Source: Zetaproteobacteria bacterium CG_4_9_14_3_um_filter_54_145 (GTDB taxonomy: Bacteria; Pseudomonadota; Zetaproteobacteria; Mariprofundales; Mariprofundaceae). From it: a stretch of DNA of 64,000 nucleotides. The first letter of the stretch is position 1. The number at the start of each line of letters is the position of its first letter. This document shows, in pieces, positions 19,443 through 27,691 of this stretch. The notes beneath the pieces were generated by a model. That model made no database searches, was not told the origin of the DNA, and saw nothing but the letters and a program-made list of their open reading frames with translations. The DNA is taken from assembly GCA_002791575.1 (NCBI GenBank), contig PFXI01000073.1, positions 1 to 64,000 on the forward strand. Reading direction: 5' to 3'. The translations under genes and the position numbers were made by a program.

Positions 19443-20045
19443 TTATCCCGATACCGTTCGCTCAAGCAGCGCCTGATGTTTCCGGCTTAAGGCAAAGGCC
19501 TTGATCTGTGCAAACGGCAGGTGGTCACCTTCATCGCGAGCGTAGTGAGCGAACTGGATGATCCCCGACGCATCAACCAGAAAGTCGGCCGGCATCGTGG
19601 TCATGCTGCCCTGAATGGTGGTCGGCAGATAACCTTTGGCCATACCCCTGATCAGGGTCGGCATACGCATCAGCATCCCCTTGAACAGGCCTGCCACAGA
19701 GTGCTCAATGCCGTAAGCCCGATAATAGCGATTATCCGCATCGGCCAGGATCGGGAACGGCGCATGGTGGCCTTCGGCATGCTTTTGCAGGTTAGGCAAA
19801 GGCGAGTCAAAAATCGCCACGATACCGAGCCTTCCCTCCAGCTCATCAAAGCGCTTCACCAGCTCATGCAGGCGCAGATTGCAGAACGGACAGGCGGCAA
19901 AGCGAAAAAATGAAACCATATACGCCTTACCCTGCATGCACTGGCTATCAAACAGCGAGCCATCAATGGCCGGCAGCACAATCGGAATCACGCTCTGCTG
20001 ACTAGTGAGCCTGACCACTGGCGGCATGGCGTTTACTCCTGCCAT
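19443..20045 (-). CDS. AhpC/TSA-like peroxiredoxin (redoxin)
   Basis: YMVSFFRFAACPFCNLRLHELVKRF; thioredoxin fold. Confidence 0.8.
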   Translation of the reverse strand: MAGVNAMPPVVRLTSQQSVIPIVLPAIDGSLFDSQCMQGKAYMVSFFRFAACPFCNLRLHELVKRFDELEGRLGIVAIFDSPLPNLQKHAEGHHAPFPILADADNRYYRAYGIEHSVAGLFKGMLMRMPTLIRGMAKGYLPTTIQGSMTTMPADFLVDASGIIQFAHYARDEGDHLPFAQIKAFALSRKHQALLERTVSG

Positions 20046-20599
20046 TCGCGTGCCTTGAAGAGATCATCCACCGGTGTTGCAAACAGGTGATTGGCGTAGT
20101 TGCTGATGGTTTTAACGCTGATCGCCAGCAGCATATCGAGCAGATGCTGCTCGCTGAAACCGGCAGCGAAAAACTGTTGCAACTGCTCGCTATCCGGCCG
20201 GCCCTGTGTCTGTTGCAGATGCAGCGTAAAACTGCTTAGTGCACGCAGTTTATCATCGCCAATTTCGCTGCCGTCGCGAATGGCATCGGTAACCGCTGCA
20301 GGTACCTTCGAGACATGGTCGGCCAGAAAGCTGTGGGCGGCCACACAGTAGTGACAGCGGTTGGCCCGACTGATGGTGAGCAGCACCACCTCCTGCTGGG
20401 CCGGTGAAAATCCCGATTCAGTGCGGAATTTATCGTAACCGAACAGATAGGTCTCCAGCAGGTAGGGGGCATTAGCCATATTGGCGTACATATTGGGCAG
20501 AAAGCCGAGCTTTTTTTCGGCCTGCTGCAGCAAATTGCGGATCTTGCTATCCTCATCCCGAATCGTGCGGGATGGCAGATGGATCAGTGGTAATGACAT
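20033..20599 (-). CDS. Carboxymuconolactone decarboxylase / AhpD-like peroxidase-related protein
   Basis: SRANRCHYCVAAHS (CxxC + H) motif; overlaps peroxiredoxin gene. Confidence 0.88.
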   Translation of the reverse strand: MSLPLIHLPSRTIRDEDSKIRNLLQQAEKKLGFLPNMYANMANAPYLLETYLFGYDKFRTESGFSPAQQEVVLLTISRANRCHYCVAAHSFLADHVSKVPAAVTDAIRDGSEIGDDKLRALSSFTLHLQQTQGRPDSEQLQQFFAAGFSEQHLLDMLLAISVKTISNYANHLFATPVDDLFKAREWQE

Positions 20600-20719
20600 C
20601 GTAGACTCCTCGCCGGTATCTCTCCGGCACGCAAATGCTAACGCCTGCCGATATACGATGAATGTCTGTTATGCTATGTTTCATGTCCGTTCGTCCAGAA
20701 TCGTACAGCAGGAGTGGAT

Positions 20720-21640
20720 ATGGATGTATTAAGCGACCTGCTCGCTTCCATGCGGCTGAGCGGCGATGTCTTTTTTCGCTGCGCCTTTTCCGGCCCGTGG
20801 GGTATGCAGATTGATCAGACGCCGGTAGCGGAGTTTCACCTGATCGTAGAAGGCAGTTGCTGGGTGCGTGTCGCAGGCCGTCCCGATCTTGTCCGGTTCA
20901 GCGCCGGCGATATTGTGCTCTTTCCGCACGGCCATGCACATGTGCTGCTCGATGCGCCGGAGAGCCCGGCTGTTGCGGCCAGCGTGATTGTGCCGGAGAT
21001 ACCGGCCGACTACGGCACCATCACCTATGGCGGTGGAGGTGATCCGGTCGGCATGCTCTGCGGCTACTTCAAGTTCGACCGGCGCGGCCACACGGCCCTG
21101 CTGATGGCGCTGCCGCCGTTCATTCATATTCATGCAATGGACGTGGCCGATGATTTTCCCTGGCTGCAAACCACCATGCAGTTTATCGATTATGAGACCC
21201 GCCACGTACGGCCCGGCACCGATGCCGTGGTTGCCCGCCTTGTGGAAGTGCTGTTCATGCAGATCATGCGAGCGTATAGCGCCACCAGCCGCGACGCTGC
21301 GGGGCTGCTCGGGGCAATTACCGATGCACGCATAGGCAGGGCGCTGAGCTGCATGCACGCTGAGCCGGGTGCCAACTGGACACTGGCGCAGCTGGCCGGA
21401 CACGCCGGCATGTCCCGCTCGGCCTTTGCCGCCGGGTTTCAGCAGCAGGTCGGGCAAACGCCGATGCACTATTTAAGCGAGTGGCGCATGCTCAAGGCCC
21501 GCAGGCTTTTGGAGACATCGCGCCGGAGCATGGGCGATATCGCCGAAGCGTGCGGTTATCAGTCGGAGTCGTCGTTCAGTAAAGCGTTCAAAAAACAGTT
21601 CGGCAGCTCGCCCGGCATGTTGCGCAGAAGCAGTAAATAA
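20720..21640 (+). CDS. AraC-family transcriptional regulator with N-terminal cupin
   Basis: C-terminal HTH: WTLAQLAGHAGMSRSAFAAGFQQQVGQTPMHYLSEWRM…GYQSESSFSKAFKKQFGSSPG. Confidence 0.92.
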   Translation: MDVLSDLLASMRLSGDVFFRCAFSGPWGMQIDQTPVAEFHLIVEGSCWVRVAGRPDLVRFSAGDIVLFPHGHAHVLLDAPESPAVAASVIVPEIPADYGTITYGGGGDPVGMLCGYFKFDRRGHTALLMALPPFIHIHAMDVADDFPWLQTTMQFIDYETRHVRPGTDAVVARLVEVLFMQIMRAYSATSRDAAGLLGAITDARIGRALSCMHAEPGANWTLAQLAGHAGMSRSAFAAGFQQQVGQTPMHYLSEWRMLKARRLLETSRRSMGDIAEACGYQSESSFSKAFKKQFGSSPGMLRRSSK

Positions 21641-21643
21641 ACC

Positions 21644-22495
21644 TTAAGTCGCGTCTGTTTGCAGGTGATCGGCAGCCAGCAACACCAGTTCGTGAATCAG
21701 ATCGATATCGATCTCCGGCTTCAGCTGTGCAGCGCTACCCATGCGCCCTGTCGGGCGCAGATGATAGTTGCCGTCACCCTTGTCAAACAGCGACTCGCCG
21801 CCGCAGTTGCGGCAAAAGAGATGATCACCGCTCTGATGATGCCTGGAGACTACAATCGTCGGGCCGCAGACAGGGCAGGTGAGCACCGGAATCCCCGCCT
21901 CGCTGTGGCCGATGATATGATCCAGCCGGCCGCGCGCGCCCATATCGAGAAACAACCGCCCCAGCTTGTGGTCAAATTGACGTCCCAGATTCTCCTCAAC
22001 AATCGTTAGCACCCTGGCCTGCGGCATGCCCTGCCGGTAGGGGCGTGTACTGGTCATCGCATCAAAGGCATCACAAATGCCGACAATGCGTGCCTCAACG
22101 GGAATATTCTCTCCCTCCAGCCCGTGCGGGTAGCCGGTACCTGCCGGGGTTTCATGATGCGACAGCACGGCCGCCCGCATCAGCTCCGCCAGCGGATGCC
22201 CCGATAACAGCCGATCACCCACCTCCGGATGCGTTTTGATCACCGCATACTCCGCTTCGCTCAACGGCCCGGCCTTACCCAGGATGGCATCGGCAACAGC
22301 GATCTTACCCAGATCATGTAAAAAGCCGCCAACCGAAATACGCGCGATCTCTGCTGCAGGCAGGCCGGCCTCCCCGGCGAGCAACAGCGCATACTGTGAT
22401 ACCCGCCACAGGTGACCGCCCGTATACGGGTCACGCGCCTCAACCATGGAGGCCATAACAAACAGACTCTGCAACAGATCTTCAATGTGCTTCAT
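21644..22495 (-). CDS. HD-GYP domain protein with C-terminal zinc-ribbon-like segment
   Basis: DPYTGGHLWRVSQYALLLA; GGFLHDLGKIAV; C-terminal CPVCG…CRNCG. Confidence 0.88.
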   Translation of the reverse strand: MKHIEDLLQSLFVMASMVEARDPYTGGHLWRVSQYALLLAGEAGLPAAEIARISVGGFLHDLGKIAVADAILGKAGPLSEAEYAVIKTHPEVGDRLLSGHPLAELMRAAVLSHHETPAGTGYPHGLEGENIPVEARIVGICDAFDAMTSTRPYRQGMPQARVLTIVEENLGRQFDHKLGRLFLDMGARGRLDHIIGHSEAGIPVLTCPVCGPTIVVSRHHQSGDHLFCRNCGGESLFDKGDGNYHLRPTGRMGSAAQLKPEIDIDLIHELVLLAADHLQTDAT

Positions 22496-23696
22496 TGGCT
22501 TTTCGCTCCTCATCATACAGGTAGAGTTGATAATCATTGCGGTCGGCCTGTTGCAATGCCCGCTCAATCAGTTGTTTCGCATCGGATTGTTGTGAGTCAG
22601 CCAGTAACCCCTGATACACGCCCTTGTAGAAGTGATCCGGCACCACATCAACGGAGAAGCGCACACTTGCCGCTCGCTGCGGCAGATGCTCGAAGGTAAA
22701 TACCCTGCTCTCTCCCGGTAGCAGACGTGTATCACTGAGCTCCTGCCAGCCGTTACTATAGGCCACCCTGCGCTCAATACTCCACGCCTTCTGCTCAAGA
22801 ACCCCGCCCTGCCTGTCCAGCGCCAGCATAGAGACCGTCACTTTCGGCGTCACATAGGTGGGAAAGGCATGGCCTATCCACGTTGAGGTGATGGTCAGGC
22901 TGGCGGTATTGCCTTTAAGCACCGGTTTGAAGGTGAGCCCCTTGCGCACCATGCCGGCATCATGGATGCCTTTGAACGCATGTTTGCGGTCCGGCATATG
23001 ACAGGTCTGGCATTGAACCCCTTCAGCGGCAAAGCGGCTCTGTTGCCACTCCACCAGCGTATTTTCCATCGGTTTGCCATTGATGGCATAGGTCTGCGGA
23101 AACTGGTGACAGCTGGCACAGAATTGCGAGCTGCTGAATTTCTTGCTGCCGGTAAAACCGCCATGTGCGGCCCCCGCCACCGGGCCAGTTCTACCCGTAT
23201 CACGCTGGGGCGGGCCAAAGCGCTGCCAGCCGCGCACATGACAGGCAGCACAGGTCACGCCCGCATGGCGCAGTGGCAAACGCGGCGCATCCATATCGTA
23301 TTCCCTGTCAAAACCTAACGGCTGTTTCAGTTTGGCTGCCAGCGAGGCGTGCAGTTGCGGCATATCGGGCAGGCGTTGTTCAGCAAGAGGCGCATGGCAC
23401 TTCAGGCAACCATTACTCGCGCTCAATCCCAGATGCGGAAACTGGCCGATCAATCCAGGTGAATAGGCAAGCGAGTGCTGACTCTCTTGCCAGGCATTGA
23501 ATTGCGCGGCATGGCATTGGGCGCAGGCTTCCGGTGCCATATCCCGCTCAAGATCAGACCAGTCATGCGGCTCACTGCCGCCCGTGGCCACCGGCTTCGC
23601 CCAGTAGCTCTCAAGCCAGCCCTGATGCGGGGTCGCCGCGATCAGGAACAGCCCCATCAACAGCACAGCAAGTGGCGGCATCAGTCGTTTCAACAT
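22482..23696 (-). CDS. Five-heme c-type cytochrome, exported
   Basis: CAQCH, CLKCH, CAACH, CASCH, CQTCH; signal-like N-terminus MLKRLMPPLAVLLMGLFLIAATPHQ. Confidence 0.88.
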   Translation of the reverse strand: MLKRLMPPLAVLLMGLFLIAATPHQGWLESYWAKPVATGGSEPHDWSDLERDMAPEACAQCHAAQFNAWQESQHSLAYSPGLIGQFPHLGLSASNGCLKCHAPLAEQRLPDMPQLHASLAAKLKQPLGFDREYDMDAPRLPLRHAGVTCAACHVRGWQRFGPPQRDTGRTGPVAGAAHGGFTGSKKFSSSQFCASCHQFPQTYAINGKPMENTLVEWQQSRFAAEGVQCQTCHMPDRKHAFKGIHDAGMVRKGLTFKPVLKGNTASLTITSTWIGHAFPTYVTPKVTVSMLALDRQGGVLEQKAWSIERRVAYSNGWQELSDTRLLPGESRVFTFEHLPQRAASVRFSVDVVPDHFYKGVYQGLLADSQQSDAKQLIERALQQADRNDYQLYLYDEERKANEAH

Positions 23697-23778
23697 AGAG
23701 AACCTCTCCCGGCAATAGCTTTGGAGCAGCACAGGCGCATGATCATGAACGCTTCACACCCGTGCTGTCCATCTGCTT

Positions 23779-24378
23779 CTAACGCTGCTCGTGTATATAC
23801 TGCATGCGATAGGCACGGTAATAGGCCGCCATCGCTGTCAGCTCTTTTGAGTCTTTGGCAAAGGGCTTGCCCTTCATCGGATTGAGCATGCAGTAGTTGA
23901 TCATCTGATCCAGCGAAACCACATCACCCACCATCTTCACATAGTGCGGAAAGTTCTGATTGCGATCCAGATTGAGCAGGTCGTGATCCGAGTGGCAGGA
24001 GAGGCAGGCCATGCCGGATGTGCCGAGGTTTTCATCGTTCCACATCTGTTTGCCCAGCTCTGCTGCCTGCCGGAAGTTGTCAAAGGCATGCTCGCGAATC
24101 GGTGTGTTGCCCGGTGTGCCCCACTGCCCCTTCACCTGTTTCATACTGCACGGGTTACAGGGGTTGGCAGGTTTCTGCATCGAACACGGGTTTGCAGGTT
24201 TTGTCTTTATCGAACAGGGGTTGCACGGGTTCATCTGCTTCTTCATGGCGCAAGGATTGCATGGGTTCACCTGCTCTTGCATCGAACATGGGTTGCATGG
24301 ATTGCTGCCTGCCATGACCGGTGTGCTCATCATCAACAGCCCCAGCATGATGGCGGCAGTAGCCAGTATTCTTTTCAT
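23779..24378 (-). CDS. Exported monoheme cytochrome c-like protein with N-terminal NPC/CNPC repeats
   Basis: Signal peptide; nine NPC units (NPCNPCSMQ…NPCNPCAMKK…); single CLSCH heme motif. Confidence 0.85.
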   Translation of the reverse strand: MKRILATAAIMLGLLMMSTPVMAGSNPCNPCSMQEQVNPCNPCAMKKQMNPCNPCSIKTKPANPCSMQKPANPCNPCSMKQVKGQWGTPGNTPIREHAFDNFRQAAELGKQMWNDENLGTSGMACLSCHSDHDLLNLDRNQNFPHYVKMVGDVVSLDQMINYCMLNPMKGKPFAKDSKELTAMAAYYRAYRMQYIHEQR

Positions 24379-24464
24379 ATGATTCTCCTTAATGTCGCCA
24401 TCCCCTTGGGGAGGGCCTGGTTGTCAGTCGGCATCTGCTCAGAAACCTTACAACGAAAACAAAA

Positions 24465-24487
24465 GATCCCGCCGGCATGGCGGGGTC
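24465..24487 (-). terminator. Rho-independent terminator downstream of the small NPC-repeat gene
   Basis: GATCCCGCC-GGCAT-GGCGGGGTC stem-loop; on the minus strand followed by TTTTGTTTT. Confidence 0.75.
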
Positions 24488-24506
24488 TTTGTCGAAGGCT
24501 ACTGCT

Positions 24507-24749
24507 TCACTTTATGTTGCACGGATTACAAGGGTTCATTTTCTGCTGTTTCATCGCGCATGGGTTCTGTTTTTTCTCATGTTTCATTTTCATCGCACAC
24601 GGGTTCATCGCCTTCATCGCACATGGATTGCACGGGTTGGCAGCCTCGTGCATAGCGCACGGGTTGCATGGATTGTGACTGCCGGCATTGGCTGTCGCGG
24701 CAAAGCCGAAAATCATCAGTGGTAGCATGATGGATAATATTTTTTTCAT
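24507..24749 (-). CDS. Small exported NPC/CNPC cysteine-repeat protein (80 aa), no heme motif
   Basis: MKKILSIMLPLMIFGFAATANA signal peptide; eight NPC units (GSHNPCNPCAMHEAANPCNPCAMKAMNPCAMK…). Confidence 0.8.
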   Translation of the reverse strand: MKKILSIMLPLMIFGFAATANAGSHNPCNPCAMHEAANPCNPCAMKAMNPCAMKMKHEKKQNPCAMKQQKMNPCNPCNIK

Positions 24750-25066
24750 GGGGGTACCCTCTCTTTCTCTTTTTTGTAGCCTTTGTCTGGCAGAGATGCC
24801 GGTAAGTCGAAGGGATTTCGGATTTCTTACAAACAGATCTCACAGCTGTAATCGCAGGAGTGCGGGAGAAGGCAGTGCCGGTTCGTCATTCAATCATTTA
24901 TTCAGGAGTATCAGCAGGAGCTTACGGCAGGACAGGAGAATAGAACTCCTCAGCTCCAAACAACACGATAAATGCAATGCTCCAGATTTCAGCTATAGTC
25001 AAACATTCGGGGATGTATGGTTCGAAGAATCCGTAGGCCTCCGTGTTACTAAAACATGGAGGGCAT

Positions 25067-26820
25067 GTGCAGATAATTTCAAAGATTGAAATAAATTACT
25101 TTAGGTCAGTTTATAGCGTCACCCTTTCAAAAAATAATGATATCAATGTACTAATTGGAGGAAATGACGCTGGCAAATCAAATATTTTAAAGGCATTAAA
25201 TTTATTTTTTAATAATGATACAGAGTTAGCTTGTCCTTATCATTTCTACGATGATCTCTCTAGGCTGCGAGAAGAGGAGGCAAGGGCAGCTAAAGGGAGG
25301 GCTTTTTTATGGATTCGAATTACATTCAATAACTTTCTAGGATGGAAATCTCTACCTAAAACATTTGCGGTAAAGAAAACGTGGAACCGCTATTCTGATG
25401 AGCCTGATACTACATATTTCCCCAAACATTGCCTTTGTCTTCTGTTGGACGATTTCTGAACAAGCTATCTTTTCAATATATACCAGCAGTAAGGGGAAAG
25501 GATATTTTTCAACACTATTTAAATGAGCTACATGATGCGTTGATTGATGATGAAAAAGCTGGAGTTAGATCTGCTTCAGACCAACTGATCAGCGCAATCA
25601 ATACGAGTACGCTGGATATGTCCGAAAAAGTAATGACCGGAATAGGCGTTGATAGCAGCATTCAAGTTCCTAAAGACCTAAGGGACCTTTTCTCAGCGCT
25701 GGATTTTTCAACAAAATATTCAACCTATGATGTTCCATTACAAAAAAGAGGGGATGGAATCCAAGCTCGACATATTCCATTTATCCTTGATTTTATTGCT
25801 AGGCACTCAAAGAAACACCATATATGGGCATATGAAGAGCCTGAAAACTCCTTGGAAATGGGAAAGGCCTTTGATTTAGCGGCCCAATTCAAACAAGATT
25901 TCTCTCAAGATAATCAAATATATTTAACTACACATTCTCCAGCATTTTATGATTTAGCTGGTGAGCATGTAAATAAATGGATGATATTTCCACAGACAAA
26001 TGAAGATGGAATATTAATGACTGATGCACGTCCACTTAATGAACACCACCCTGTAGACGAGGCGATGGGAATTGCTAGCTTGATCTCTGACCGTGCTAAA
26101 GAACTTTACCATGAAATATCGGAGCTCTCACAGGCAAAAATAGATTTGGATTCGCAAGTCGCTGCAGCTACAAGGCCTCAGGTATTCGTAGAGGGGCCAA
26201 GCGACAAAATAATCTTAGATATGGCGTACAATAAACTTTTTAATGGTGAATGTTTTTGTGAGTTTCATCCTGCAGGTGGAGCGTCCAAGATTACGTCTTA
26301 TATGAAATCACTTAAAGATTTGATTTCCTATGATGGAGTGCCCGTCATTGGCTTGTACGATAATGATAGTGCTGGACGGGAAGGATTTAACCGTTTTGCA
26401 AACATGCACAATGTTTCGGGATCTGGGTTCAAAATCATAAAAAAAGACCGCGTTTATTGCGGCAAGTTGCCTATTCCCAGTGAATTACAGCAGATTTCTG
26501 AAGCAGCAGGAATTCAAGTACCTTTACCAATTGAATTTATGTTTCCAGCCAGTGTAATAAATGATGCTATTGCTGCAGGTGTGTTGGTTGTTGAGGATAG
26601 AATGACCTGCTTAAGAGATGATGAGTTTTCTATTCCAGCCAACTTATCAGATGTTCTTTCAGAAAGGCTACCAGAAACTCATAGTTATCTGGCGCGCAAG
26701 GTCAATGATGGTTCAAAAATGGCTTTTGCAGCGACAGTTGAAACATTAGATATTGAGCACTGGTCAGCATTCACTGAACTGTTTGAAACTCTACTGGGCA
26801 TTTGCGACCCACATGATTAA
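25067..26820 (+). pseudogene. OLD-family ATP-dependent nuclease (AAA ATPase + TOPRIM), split by a frameshift near 25410-25440
   Basis: IGGNDAGKSNILKALNLFF Walker A in the first frame; second frame carries FLNKLSFQYIPAVRGKDIF, IWAYEEPENSLEM…IYLTTHSPAFYDL and TOPRIM-like VFVEGPSDKIILD…VIGLYDNDSAGREGF; AT-rich compared with flanks. Confidence 0.8.
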
Positions 26821-26891
26821 GGGAAAAATCTCGATATATATTTTCTCGGTGATCAGTATCTCCTCCCTCCAAAAGTGTCCATATTTGACAC

Positions 26892-27686
26892 TCAGCGGTT
26901 CTTGGCATTCAGCCGCCAGTCGTACTCCTCATATTCGATATCGATACCACCGGCCAGCAGGCGTTTGGTATCAGTCGCCGACAGGCCGAGGGCTGCTGCA
27001 TGGCGGGCAAAAAAAGACGGCTGGGCATAGAGCCCCCGCCACCCCTTTTCGAAATCATCCCGATACCATTTGAAGATTGATGAAACCCTGAGCACGTTAC
27101 CCTGCAAGCGGTTGCGGCTGCGATCACTGAGGAACAGACGCGTCTGCTCCTCGAGCTGGGCATCGAGCCTGTCGCCGCTATAGGCCTCGGGACGCAGGGC
27201 CGGGCAACCAATGCTGGCGCAGTTGACGGCGAAATGGATACGCGGGTCATTATAGCGGCCCGATCCCCGGATCAGCTTGTGCTCGATATCATCAAGCGAA
27301 CGGGTTTTGCCCAGCAGCGGGATGAATACCTTGTGCCACGGGGAGGAGAACAGCGAGCCGGTATCCTTGATCGATGTGATGTCGGGGTAAGCCGTCAGCA
27401 CCAGACTCACCGTCCAGGCGTTGTATGCGTTGATCAGGAAGGCCAGCTGCTCCGTATCACCCCAATGGTCGAATTCATCCTCTTTAACGCCGGAGAGGCG
27501 ATCCTGATAGGCCTGAAGACATGTTTGTGCCGTGGCAAAGCCTGCATAATCGACAACCGTGGTGACGCCCTGCGGTTGCACATGTTGTTTCAGCAAAGCA
27601 TCCCACCCACTGTGATCAAATGGTTCGGCCAGTGCCGCCGGCACCAGCAACCAGCTGCATAACAGCAGCAGCGATGCACGTAACAT
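26892..27686 (-). CDS. Exported DUF547 domain protein
   Basis: FLINAYNAWTVSLVL; DPRIHFAVNCASIGCPALRPEAY; signal peptide. Confidence 0.9.
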   Translation of the reverse strand: MLRASLLLLCSWLLVPAALAEPFDHSGWDALLKQHVQPQGVTTVVDYAGFATAQTCLQAYQDRLSGVKEDEFDHWGDTEQLAFLINAYNAWTVSLVLTAYPDITSIKDTGSLFSSPWHKVFIPLLGKTRSLDDIEHKLIRGSGRYNDPRIHFAVNCASIGCPALRPEAYSGDRLDAQLEEQTRLFLSDRSRNRLQGNVLRVSSIFKWYRDDFEKGWRGLYAQPSFFARHAAALGLSATDTKRLLAGGIDIEYEEYDWRLNAKNR

Positions 27687-27691
27687 TGCCC

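Noticed and set aside
24120-24683. NPC-coding DNA repeats considered as a CRISPR-like or tandem DNA repeat array
   Set aside because: Repeats are short, irregular and in frame within two exported proteins; protein-level repeats explain them.
25043-26820. Gabija (GajAB) defence system
   Set aside because: Only an OLD-type protein is present, without a GajB-like UvrD helicase neighbour, and it appears frameshifted.
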